Shown: piece after piece, positions 51,146 through 59,554 of the stretch
Layout of the letters: every line of letters starts with the position of its first letter
Position numbering within the stretch: position 1 is the stretch's first letter
Assembly: GCA_035763085.1 (NCBI GenBank)
Contig: DASUBV010000388.1
Location: forward strand, 29,587 to 93,586
DNA: 64,000 nucleotides
Source of the DNA: DASUBV01 sp035763085
GTDB lineage: Bacteria > Actinomycetota > Actinomycetes > Streptosporangiales > Streptosporangiaceae
Reading direction: 5' to 3'
The notes under the pieces: model-generated
Database searches by the model: none
What the model saw: only the letters and a program-made list of their open reading frames with translations
Told to the model about the DNA's origin: nothing
Program-made: the position numbers and the translations under genes

Positions 51146-52579
51146 TCAGGCGTGAGCGGCGCGCTGGCTGGCGATCAGGTCCTGATACCAGCCAAACGAG
51201 GCCTTCGGCGTGCGGCGCTGGGTCTCGAAGTCCACGTGCACCAGGCCGAAGCGCTGATGGTAGCCCTCGGCCCACTCGAAGTTGTCCAGCAGCGACCAGG
51301 TCAGGTAGCCGCGCACGTCCACCCCGGCGGTGATCGCGTCGGCGACCGCGCGGATGTGGCTATCCAGGTACCGGATCCGGGGCTGGTCGTCGATCACCCC
51401 GGCGGCGTCCGGCTCGTCGGCCACCGAGCAGCCGTTCTCGGTGATGTAGACCGGCGGCAGCCGGTCGGCGTACCGGTCCCGGAACGTGGTGAGCAGCTCG
51501 GTCAGCCCGGTCGGCACGACCGGCCAGCCGAACGCCGTCAGCGGGTAGCCGGGAATCGGCTCCAGCTGGAAGGGCAGTGCCGCCCCGGCCGGCCGGGGCG
51601 GTGCCGTGGCCGGCTGCGGTGCGGCATCGGGCGACGCAGCATCCCGCGACGGGGCCGCGTGCGCCGGAGCCGAGATCCGGGACGGGGTGTAGTAGTTGAT
51701 GCCCAGCGCGTCCAGCGGCGCGCTGATCAGCTCCAGGTCGCCCGGCTGCACGCTGTCCAGGCCGTCCGCGCCGACCCCGAACGCGCTCAGGTCCGGGTAG
51801 CTGCCGAGCAGCAGCGGGTCGTTGAACAGCCGGTTGTGCAGCGTGTCGTAGGCGTCGGCGGCGGTCAGGTCGGCCGCTCTCCCGGAGGCGGGCCAGACCG
51901 GCGCGCAGTTGTTGGCGATCGCTACCTGGCGGACTCCGGCGGCGCGCAGCGCGGCCGCGGCCAGGCCGTGGCCGAGCAGCTGATGGTGGGCCGTCGGCAG
52001 CGCGCCGGCCAGCAGCGTCCGGCCCGGCGCGTGCACGCCCAGCGCGTAGCCGAGCGAGGTGACGACGAACGGCTCGTTCAGGGTGATGAACATGCCGATC
52101 CGGTCGGCTAGCCGACCGGCGACCAGGGCGGCGTAGTCGGCGAACCGGTAGGCGGTGTCGCGGGCCAGCCAGCCGCCGGCGTCCTCCAGAGCCTGCGGCA
52201 GATCCCAGTGGAACAGGGTGGGCACCGGGGCGATGCCGCCGGCCAGCAGCTTGTCAGTCAGCCGGTCGTAGAAGTCGAGCCCCGCCGTCAGCGCCGGGCC
52301 AGCGCCGTCCGGCTGGATCCGCGGCCAGCCGATCGAGAACCGGTAAGCGTTGACGCCCAGCCGCTCCATCAGCGCGACGTCCTCGGGCCACCGGTGGTAG
52401 TGGTCGCACGCCACGTCGCCGGTCTGCCCGTCCCGGATGGCGCCGGGCTTACGGCAGAAGGTATCCCACACCGAGACACCGCGGCCGTCCTCCCCGGTGG
52501 CCCCCTCGATTTGGTAGGCCGCGGTGGAGACCCCCCAGGCGAACCCATCAGGAAAGCGCGGCATGGCGAGTTCGGTCAC
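51146..52579 (-). CDS. GH1 beta-glucosidase
   Basis: The 477-residue protein is a family 1 glycoside hydrolase: FAWGVSTAAYQIEGA at the N-terminus, acid/base Glu169 in ITLNEP, nucleophile Glu381 in YITENG, and WSLLDNFEWAEGY at the C-terminus. No signal peptide, so it acts on imported sugar such as cellobiose. An Ala/Pro-rich loop (about 303-335) is longer than usual. Probably works with the sugar ABC operon (44616-47894), although separated from it by the MarR/MFS genes. Confidence 0.95.
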   Translation of the reverse strand: MTELAMPRFPDGFAWGVSTAAYQIEGATGEDGRGVSVWDTFCRKPGAIRDGQTGDVACDHYHRWPEDVALMERLGVNAYRFSIGWPRIQPDGAGPALTAGLDFYDRLTDKLLAGGIAPVPTLFHWDLPQALEDAGGWLARDTAYRFADYAALVAGRLADRIGMFITLNEPFVVTSLGYALGVHAPGRTLLAGALPTAHHQLLGHGLAAAALRAAGVRQVAIANNCAPVWPASGRAADLTAADAYDTLHNRLFNDPLLLGSYPDLSAFGVGADGLDSVQPGDLELISAPLDALGINYYTPSRISAPAHAAPSRDAASPDAAPQPATAPPRPAGAALPFQLEPIPGYPLTAFGWPVVPTGLTELLTTFRDRYADRLPPVYITENGCSVADEPDAAGVIDDQPRIRYLDSHIRAVADAITAGVDVRGYLTWSLLDNFEWAEGYHQRFGLVHVDFETQRRTPKASFGWYQDLIASQRAAHA

Positions 52580-52904
52580 CCGGCGATCGTATCCCCGCCC
52601 TTCCGGGCCTCCGCGCGCCCGGCCCGGCGCCCCGTTGCGGCCTGGTCCGGAGCTCCGTTGCGGCCTGGTCCGGCACCCCCGGCGCTCCCCGGTCCGGCGC
52701 TCCTGGCCCGGCGCGCCCCGGTCCGGTGTCCCCGTTGCGCCCCGGTCCGGTGTCCCCGTTGCGGCCCGGTCCGGCGCCCCGGCGCGTCACCCGGGACCCG
52801 CGCGGCCGGAGCCAGCCGGGTTGCGCAGCAGAGCACCGCAGCCCAGGGGAGGATCGTCTTATGCGCGCTCCCGCCAGGCCCGGACCCGCGACCAGGACCG
52901 GGCC
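52580..52904. other. Repeat-rich intergenic region
   Basis: No credible gene is seen in these 325 bases: the open frames encode only Arg/Ala/Gly/Pro repeats. It separates the divergent beta-glucosidase and FAD-oxidoreductase genes and must contain both promoters; I find no clear -35/-10. The tandem repeat is listed separately. Confidence 0.65.
52630..52774. repeat. Degenerate tandem repeats with the core CCGTTGCGGCC(T/C)GGTCCGG
   Basis: Units of 23-24 bases are seen at 52630-52650, 52653-52673, 52727-52750 and 52751-52774, with shorter degenerate copies between. They share CCGTTGCG and GGTCCGG. Noncoding and possibly variable in number among strains. Confidence 0.75.
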
Positions 52905-54353
52905 ATGACCCGCCCGCCGGACGCGGTGGTGGTCGGGTCCGGGCCCAACGGGCTGGCCGCTGCGATCACCCTGGCCAGGGCCGGAATGGCCGTCGACGTC
53001 ATCGAGGGCGCGGCCGGCCCGGGCGGCGGCTGCCGGACCAGCGAGCTCACCCTGCCCGGATTCGCGCACGATGACTGCTCGGCCGTGCACGCCCTGGCCG
53101 CGGCATCCCCGTTCTTCCAGACCATCGACCTGGCCGCGCGCGGGGCGCACCTGACCGCCCCGCCCGCCGCGCTCGCCCACCCGCTGGACGGCGGCCAGGC
53201 CGCAGCGATCACCGGCTTGCCCGCCGCCACCGCGGCGAGCCTGGGTGACCCGGGCTACCGGCGGCTGATGGAGCCGCTGGTGCGCGACGCCAGCGCCATC
53301 GCCGCCACGTTCCTGGCCCCGCTGCGCACGATCCCGGCCCGCCCCGCGGCCGCGGCCCGGTTCGCGGCGGCGGCTATCCTGCCCGCCGCCGTGCTCGCCC
53401 GGCCGCTGCGCACGCCGGCAGGCCGCGCGCTGCTGGCCGGGCTGGCCGGGCACTCGATGCTGCCGCTGTCTGCACCAGTCAGCGGCGGGTTCGGGCTGTT
53501 TCTCGGGCTGCTCGCGCACACCACCGGCTGGCCCGTCGTGACCGGCGGCAGCGCCCGGCTGACCGAGGCGCTGCTCGCTGAGCTGGCCGCGCTCGGCGGC
53601 CGGGTCGAGACCGGCCGCTGGATCCGGCGGATCGAGGACCTGCCGCCCGCCCCGGTGATCATGCTCGACGTCGCGCCGCGCGCCCTGGCCCGGATCGCCG
53701 GCGCGCGGCTGCCCGCGGGCTACCTGCGGGCGCTGAGCCGGGTGCGGTACGGGCCGGGCGTCTGCAAGGTGGACTGGGCCGTGGCCGGGCCGGTCCCGTG
53801 GACCGCGCCCGCCTGCCGGCAGGCCGGCACCGTGCACCTGGGCGGCAGCCTGGCGCAGATCGCCGCCAGCGAGGCGGACGTCGCCGCCGGGCGGCACCCG
53901 GACCGCCCGTACTGCATCGTGACCCAGCCGTGCGTGGCCGACCCCGGTCGGGCCCCGGCCGGCCGGCACACCCTGTGGGCCTACTGCCACGTGCCGCCCG
54001 GCTCGACCGCCGACATGACCGGTCCGATCGAGGCGCAGCTCGAGCGGTTCGCGCCCGGCTTCGCGGACCTGGTGCTGGCCCGCCATGTCCGCACCGCCGC
54101 CGACATCGCCGCGGCCAACCCCAACTACGTGGGCGGCGACATCAACGGCGCGGCGGCCACGCTGCGCCAGACACTGCTGCGCCCGGTGCCGCGCTGGAAT
54201 CCCTACCGCACCCCGGCCCGCGGCATCTACCTGTGCTCGGCGGCTACCCCGCCCGGCGGCGGCGTGCACGGCATGTGCGGCGCCTGGGCCGCCGCCACCG
54301 CCCTGCGGGACGCGGGCCTGCCGGCTCCCGCCGTGACCGCCCGGCCCGGCTAG
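52905..54353 (+). CDS. FAD-dependent oxidoreductase, phytoene desaturase-like
   Basis: The 482-residue protein begins with the FAD motif VVVGSGPNGLAAAITLAR, continues with GGGCRTSELTLPGF, and ends with the second FAD motif IYLCSAATPPGGGVHGMCG, as in CrtI-type oxidoreductases and their many non-carotenoid relatives. No other carotenoid gene is nearby, so the substrate is open. ATG at 52905 is the first start at the domain; the frame continues upstream through repeats. The gene overlaps the next gene tail-to-tail by 4 bases (CTAG). Confidence 0.9.
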   Translation: MTRPPDAVVVGSGPNGLAAAITLARAGMAVDVIEGAAGPGGGCRTSELTLPGFAHDDCSAVHALAAASPFFQTIDLAARGAHLTAPPAALAHPLDGGQAAAITGLPAATAASLGDPGYRRLMEPLVRDASAIAATFLAPLRTIPARPAAAARFAAAAILPAAVLARPLRTPAGRALLAGLAGHSMLPLSAPVSGGFGLFLGLLAHTTGWPVVTGGSARLTEALLAELAALGGRVETGRWIRRIEDLPPAPVIMLDVAPRALARIAGARLPAGYLRALSRVRYGPGVCKVDWAVAGPVPWTAPACRQAGTVHLGGSLAQIAASEADVAAGRHPDRPYCIVTQPCVADPGRAPAGRHTLWAYCHVPPGSTADMTGPIEAQLERFAPGFADLVLARHVRTAADIAAANPNYVGGDINGAAATLRQTLLRPVPRWNPYRTPARGIYLCSAATPPGGGVHGMCGAWAAATALRDAGLPAPAVTARPG

Positions 54354-55450
54354 CCGCCGTCCGCGATGGCCGCGTTCACCTCGGACTGCCGGCTGGCCAG
54401 CTCGGCGGCGTACTTCCGCTCGTCGATCTGCTCGGCCATTTCCTCGTCGGCCCGCATCAGCTGCTCCAGGTCCGACTTGGCCGCGTCCATCACGCCCAGG
54501 TCGGTGTAGGCGTGCTGCACCTTCGGGCCCCACAGGCCGATGTCGCGCACGCACGGCACGATCCGGGAGAACAGCAGCGTCCGGAACGCCTGCTGGACGG
54601 GGGACTGCTCGGTGAACTCCAGGCACTCGGCCACGTCGAAGCCCATCCGCTCCCAGACCTCGCGCGCGGTGAACCGGTTGCGCATCAGGTAGCAGCCCTC
54701 GACGATGAAGTCTTCCCGGTCGGCCCGCTCGGCCGCCGTCAGTTCCTTGTAGTAGTCGCGCAGCGCCAGCCGTCCGAACGCCACGTGCCGGGCCTCGTCC
54801 TGCATCACGTACGCCAGCAACTGGGTGACCAGCGGGTTGTTGGACATGTCCCGGTGTACTCCGAACGCGGCCAGGGCCAGGCCCTCGATCAGCACCTGCA
54901 TGCCCAGGTAGGGCATGTCCCACCGGGAGTCCGACAGCGCGTCTTCCAGCAGCCTGGCCAGGTCCGGGTTGACCGGGTAGTACAGGCCGATCTTCTCCCG
55001 CATGAACCGCGCGTACAGCTCCACGTGCCGCGCCTCGTCCATGGCCTGGGTGGCGGCGTAGAACTTGGAGTCCATGTCCGGCACCGACTCCACGATCCGC
55101 GCGGCGACCGTCAGCGCGCCCTGCTCGCCGTGCAGGAACTGGCTGAACAGCCACGCCGACAGGTGGTGGCCCAGTTCGTTGCGCTCGTCCTCCGACAGCT
55201 TGTCCCACTGCCGCGAGCCGTAGATCGGGCAGAACTCGTCGCCGATCTCCATCACGTTCGACGGATCAACCGGCAGGTCCCAGTCGATGCGCTTGGCGGC
55301 GTCCCACTGCTTATCCTTGCCGCGCTGGTACAGGTCGAGCAGCCGGCTGCGGCCGTCGTCGTACTCCCAGCTGAACCGGGTCGACCCGGCCGCCGGGACA
55401 TCCCAGGTGCCCGCCGGCACCGGCATCGTGTAGTGGTCGTAGGTGGACAT
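54350..55450 (-). CDS. Ferritin-like four-helix diiron protein (R2-like)
   Basis: The 366-residue protein has complete diiron ligands in the order Glu109 (HGEQGAL), Glu139-x2-His142 (DEARHVEL), Glu189 (LIEGLAL), Glu219-x2-His222 (DEARHVAF), the pattern of R2/ferritin-type oxidases. It is not a standard ribonucleotide reductase R2: no R1 gene is adjacent and I see no clear radical-Tyr motif. N-oxygenase (AurF-like), oxidase or desaturase activities are possible. The start ATG at 55450 follows GGGAGGTG by 6 bases. Confidence 0.8.
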   Translation of the reverse strand: MSTYDHYTMPVPAGTWDVPAAGSTRFSWEYDDGRSRLLDLYQRGKDKQWDAAKRIDWDLPVDPSNVMEIGDEFCPIYGSRQWDKLSEDERNELGHHLSAWLFSQFLHGEQGALTVAARIVESVPDMDSKFYAATQAMDEARHVELYARFMREKIGLYYPVNPDLARLLEDALSDSRWDMPYLGMQVLIEGLALAAFGVHRDMSNNPLVTQLLAYVMQDEARHVAFGRLALRDYYKELTAAERADREDFIVEGCYLMRNRFTAREVWERMGFDVAECLEFTEQSPVQQAFRTLLFSRIVPCVRDIGLWGPKVQHAYTDLGVMDAAKSDLEQLMRADEEMAEQIDERKYAAELASRQSEVNAAIADGG

Positions 55451-55563
55451 GGGCACACCTCCCGGCCCCATTGTTACTCGCTAGTAGCAAGGCGGCAAGG
55501 CACCGGCGGCGCAGATTGCTGACCCGTAACGGAGCTGGCGCCGCGCGCGCCCCGGCCCGGCAG

Positions 55564-56796
55564 CTAGCCGTGCATCGGGTGCTCATGATCGGCGTGCCCG
55601 GCCAGCTCCAGCTGGAAGGTGGAGTGGGCCACATCGAAGTGCCCGCGCAGGCACGCCTGCAGCGAGTCCAGCATGGTCGCGCTGCGCCCCTCGCTGATCA
55701 CCTCGGGCTCGACCACGATGTGCGCCGACAGCACCGGCAGGCCCGATGTGATCGTCCACAGGTGCAGGTCGTGCACCTCGCGCACGCCCGCCAGGCTGGT
55801 CATGTGGCTGCGCAGCTCGCCGAGGTCGATGTCCGGCGGGCTCGCCTCCAGCAGCACCTCCAGCGCCTCGCGCAGCAGCTTCCAGGTCCGCGGCAGGATC
55901 AGCACGCCCACCGCCAGCGAGGCGATCGGGTCAATGCGGGTGAACCCGGTCAGCTCGATGATCACGCCGGTGACGATCACCGCGGCGGAGCCCAGCGTGT
56001 CGGCGGTGACCTCCAGGAACGCCCCGCGCATGTTCAGGCTCTCGCCCTGGCCGCGGCGCAGCACCAGCAGCGATGCGCCGTTGGCCAGCAGCGCGATCAC
56101 GCCGAAGACGATCAGCAGCGGCGAGTGCACCGTCTGCGGCGACATCAGCCGGCTGATCGCCTCGGTGAAGATGAACGCGGCCATGGCCAGCAGGATCAGG
56201 GCGTTGGCCATCGCGGCCAGGATCTCGGCCCGGGCGTACCCGAAGGTGCGGTGCCCGGAGGCGGGGCGGCTCGCGAAGTAGGCGGCCAGCAGCGACAGCC
56301 CGACCCCGGCCGCGTCAGCGGCCATGTGCGCGGCGTCGGCCAGCAGCACCAGCGACCCGGTGATGGCCGCGCCGACGACCTCGGCGACCGCGACGGTGAT
56401 GGTCAGCGCGAGAACCATGGTCAGGGCGCGCCGGTGCCGGCCGGTCGCGGTCAGCAGCCCGCCGTGATCGTGCCCGTGCCCGCCACCACCCCGGCTCCGG
56501 GCCGGGCCGCCCGGACCGCCGGTTCCGGCACCGTGCCCGGACGAACCGTGTCCGCCGGTGCGCCCGGGGTCGACCGCGCGTCCGGGGTCACTGGTGTGGC
56601 CGGGCTCCGTGGTTTGGCCGGGGTCAGTGGCTCGGCCTGGGCCGGCAGGCCCGGCGCCCGCGGCGGTGAGCGGACGAGCCGGGTCCGCCGGGTGCCGGGA
56701 CTGGCCGGGCTGGCCGGGATCGCCGGGGCAGCCCATTTCGCGGGGGGTCGCCGGGTTGTGGCGGGCCGGCCGCGCGGGCGGGGTGGGCGGGGTCAT
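55564..56796 (-). CDS. Cation diffusion facilitator (Zn2+/Co2+ exporter)
   Basis: The 410-residue protein has six membrane helices with the transport-site residues in helix 2 (LADAAHMAADAAG, HxxxD) and helix 5 (EVTADTLGS; here the first ligand position is Glu/Thr rather than His), and a C-terminal cytoplasmic domain (GVREVHDLHLWTITSG). The first 110 residues are a Gly/Pro/His-rich cytosolic extension with GGGGHGHDHGG, a plausible metal buffer. The true start could be further in. Lies downstream of the KimA-like gene on the same strand with 7 bases between. Confidence 0.9.
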   Translation of the reverse strand: MTPPTPPARPARHNPATPREMGCPGDPGQPGQSRHPADPARPLTAAGAGPAGPGRATDPGQTTEPGHTSDPGRAVDPGRTGGHGSSGHGAGTGGPGGPARSRGGGGHGHDHGGLLTATGRHRRALTMVLALTITVAVAEVVGAAITGSLVLLADAAHMAADAAGVGLSLLAAYFASRPASGHRTFGYARAEILAAMANALILLAMAAFIFTEAISRLMSPQTVHSPLLIVFGVIALLANGASLLVLRRGQGESLNMRGAFLEVTADTLGSAAVIVTGVIIELTGFTRIDPIASLAVGVLILPRTWKLLREALEVLLEASPPDIDLGELRSHMTSLAGVREVHDLHLWTITSGLPVLSAHIVVEPEVISEGRSATMLDSLQACLRGHFDVAHSTFQLELAGHADHEHPMHG

Positions 56797-56803
56797 CAGC
56801 GGC

Positions 56804-59419
56804 TCAGGAGTCTTTGTCTCCGCGCCGCCGGTCGGGCCGGATGCCGCGGCGTGACCGGGACTTGCCCGGCGGGCGGCCGGTGCTCTGCGCGAGCAGCTCG
56901 TAGGCGGGATTCACCATGACCGGTATCCCCTCCTTCATCCCGACCGGCCCGCGCAGCCGGACCTTCGAGCCGGGCCGCAGGCCCGGGATGTTGGACCGGC
57001 CGTAGAACAGCGCGGTCAGCTCCCCTGTCGAGTCCGCGAGGTCACAGGCGAGCACAGTGTTGCGCTCCACCGGCCGGATCTCCACTGTATGTACCCGCCC
57101 CTCGACCACAGCGCGCCCCGGCTGGGCCAGGGTGCCGATCGGGCTGACCCCCTCGGGCGGCACCGGCCGATCGTAGTCGCTGCCGGACTCAGCTGCGGCG
57201 GGCTCGGCTGCGGGCGCCGGGGCCGGGCCAGGCTGGCCAGTGGCGGGCTGGCCAGCGGCGGGCGCGGTTCCTGGCCGGCCATGGCCAGGCTGCGCGGCGG
57301 CAGCCTGGCCAGCAGCGCGTGATCCCGTTTTGTCGAGCTTTACTCGCCCCTGGCCGGGTATGGCGACGGCCCCCGGTCGGCCATCGGGGGACGGGCCGGC
57401 GGCCGGCTCGGCCCGCGGCCCCCCGTCGGCGGCGGCCTGGCGGGCAGCCAGGGCCTCGACCCGGCTGCGCACGTCGAACGGCACGATGGTCGCCGCGGCA
57501 TGCGGGATGCGGCTGATGACCCCGGCCATCTTGTCCGCGGTGCGGTCGTGCAGCAGGCGGCCCAGCAGCGGGGCGTAGCTGCGCCGGGGCAGGATCGCGG
57601 TGACGCCGACGCCGGGCAGCGACGCCTCGGCGTTGACCATCGAGGCGGCGGCGCTGGCCAGTCGCCGGTCCGGGCAGTCCACGAAGTCGAGCACGATCCC
57701 GGTGTTGGCCCGGACCCAGTCCTGGCGCAGCCGGTCGGCCTGCACGTTGTCGATGACGAAGTGGACGGCGTGCATCGTGGTCGGCCGCAGGCTGCGGGCG
57801 TAGCGCAGGGCGGCGATGGTGGCCAGGTCGAAGTCGTCGACGAAGACGAAGGCCGTGCGCCGGGCGTAGGTCGGCGGCTCGGGCGCCGGGGTGTTCTTGC
57901 GGCGGCTGCCTATGTAGTCCAGGACCTGGGCCTCCAGGCCGTACTGGCGGTTCAGCCAGATCAGCGCCGGCACGCCCAGCAGGAACAGCACGATGACCAG
58001 CCAGGCGCCCTCCTTGAACTTCACCCACGCGAAGATCAGCACGACCACCATCGAGGTCAGCCCGGCTGCGAACGTGATCACCCGCTTGCGCTGCCAGCCG
58101 GGCACCCGGTGCCTGCCGAAGTACCGGGCCATCCCGAACCCGGCCAGGGTGAAGGCGGTGAACACGCCAATGGCGTAGAACGGCACCAGGCTGTTGACGT
58201 TGGAGCCGGCGAAGGCCAGCAGCGCTGACGACAAGACGGCCAGCACGATGATGCCGTTGGAGAACACCAGGCGGTGCCCGCGCTTGGTCAGCCAGCGGGG
58301 CAGGAAGGCGTCCTCGGCCACGAAGCTGGCCAGGAACGGGAACCCGTTGAAGCTGGTATTGCCGCCGGTGTAGAGGATCAGCGCGGTCGCGGCCTGGACG
58401 AACCAGAAGAAGATGGTGCCGATGGTGTTATGCCCGAAGACGATCTTGGCTTCCTGGGCGATCACCGTCGGGACGCCGGTGCGGAACGGCGCGGAATGGG
58501 TCAGGTGCGCCAGCCACGAGATCCCCGCCACCAGCGAGCCGAGAATCATGCCCTCGATGACCAGCACCCGGCGGGCATTGCGGCCCTCGGGCGGCTGGAA
58601 CGCGCTCACCGCGTTGGAGACCGCCTCGATGCCGGTCAGCGACGAGCCGCCGTTGGCGAAAGCGCGCAGCAGTACGAACACCATGCCGAAGGTGATCAGG
58701 CTGACGTGGTTGTTGTGCACGGAGCCGAACTGGCCGGGCAGCGGGTAGTGGTACTGCGGCAGGTTGCCGAGCGCCTCGCGGATCAGGCCGATGATGATCA
58801 CCAGGATCACCGAGGCGGAGAACAGGTAGGTGGGCACGGCGAAGGCCTGGCCGGCCTCGCGGATGCCGCGCAGGTTGCCGAAGCACATCAGCACCACGAC
58901 GCAGACCGAGATGATGGTCAGCAGGTCGGGCTTGTTCAGCGCCGGGATGGCTGAGGCGACGGCCGCGGTGCCCGCCGCGACCTGAACGGCCACGGTGACC
59001 ACGTAGTCGATGAGCAGGGCGATGGCCGCGATCTGGGCGACCCGCGGGCCGAAGTTCTCCCGGGCCACGACGTAGGAGCCGCCGGCCCGGGTGTAGACCA
59101 TGACGACCTCGCGGTAGGCGAGGACCACCAGCGCCATGACGAACAGCACGACGCCCGTCATGGGCAGGATCAGCGTGAATGCCGAGACGGCCAGGCCGCC
59201 GCGCAGCAGCTCGATCAGGATTTCCTCGGTGCCGTAGGCCGAGGAGGAGATGCCGTCGGGGGCGAGCACGCCGAGGGCGAGCCGCTTGGACAGGCGCTGC
59301 TCGCCGAGCTGCTCGTTAATGAGCGGGCGGCCGAGCAGCCTGCGTTTCAGGCCGTAGCCGATGCCCTCGGCTAGGTCGTCTCGCCGGACGAGCGAGCCGA
59401 CCGCCCTGCGCATGGCCAT
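56804..59419 (-). CDS. KimA-like K+/amino-acid permease fused to an OB-fold domain
   Basis: The 871-residue protein has twelve membrane helices of the APC superfamily (to about residue 500). The sequence APDGISSSAYGTEEILIEL near the N-terminus is the KimA/YdaO hallmark, a c-di-AMP-controlled K+ importer. A cytosolic domain of universal-stress type (about 515-645: TYARRTAFVFVDDFDLATIAAL) follows, then a low-complexity linker, then about 100 residues with the OB-fold pattern GRAVVEGRVHTVEIRPVER...DSTGELTALFYGR, and a basic tail. In Streptomyces the OB-fold protein is, to my memory, encoded by a separate gene next to K+ transport genes, so this looks like a fusion. Substrate K+ is inferred. Confidence 0.88.
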   Translation of the reverse strand: MAMRRAVGSLVRRDDLAEGIGYGLKRRLLGRPLINEQLGEQRLSKRLALGVLAPDGISSSAYGTEEILIELLRGGLAVSAFTLILPMTGVVLFVMALVVLAYREVVMVYTRAGGSYVVARENFGPRVAQIAAIALLIDYVVTVAVQVAAGTAAVASAIPALNKPDLLTIISVCVVVLMCFGNLRGIREAGQAFAVPTYLFSASVILVIIIGLIREALGNLPQYHYPLPGQFGSVHNNHVSLITFGMVFVLLRAFANGGSSLTGIEAVSNAVSAFQPPEGRNARRVLVIEGMILGSLVAGISWLAHLTHSAPFRTGVPTVIAQEAKIVFGHNTIGTIFFWFVQAATALILYTGGNTSFNGFPFLASFVAEDAFLPRWLTKRGHRLVFSNGIIVLAVLSSALLAFAGSNVNSLVPFYAIGVFTAFTLAGFGMARYFGRHRVPGWQRKRVITFAAGLTSMVVVLIFAWVKFKEGAWLVIVLFLLGVPALIWLNRQYGLEAQVLDYIGSRRKNTPAPEPPTYARRTAFVFVDDFDLATIAALRYARSLRPTTMHAVHFVIDNVQADRLRQDWVRANTGIVLDFVDCPDRRLASAAASMVNAEASLPGVGVTAILPRRSYAPLLGRLLHDRTADKMAGVISRIPHAAATIVPFDVRSRVEALAARQAAADGGPRAEPAAGPSPDGRPGAVAIPGQGRVKLDKTGSRAAGQAAAAQPGHGRPGTAPAAGQPATGQPGPAPAPAAEPAAAESGSDYDRPVPPEGVSPIGTLAQPGRAVVEGRVHTVEIRPVERNTVLACDLADSTGELTALFYGRSNIPGLRPGSKVRLRGPVGMKEGIPVMVNPAYELLAQSTGRPPGKSRSRRGIRPDRRRGDKDS

Positions 59420-59554
59420 GCGGCCCTCCCTGTGTCCCTGTGCCGGGTGACTTCATACCATTGCGGTGCAACTTCAGGGAGGCCGGCACACGGCTTCCCT
59501 GGCCGGGGCGGCCGCGGAGCATGGCGGGCCCTCCGGCGGGAGGACAAACCGGCC

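Noticed and set aside
48606..51275. 889-codon minus-strand frame opposite the MFS gene
   Set aside because: Shadow of the high-GC codon pattern; no domain, and it spans two real genes and their gap.
52548..55208. 886-codon minus-strand frame opposite the FAD oxidoreductase
   Set aside because: Repetitive Gly/Arg/Ala translation crossing a real gene and a tandem-repeat region.
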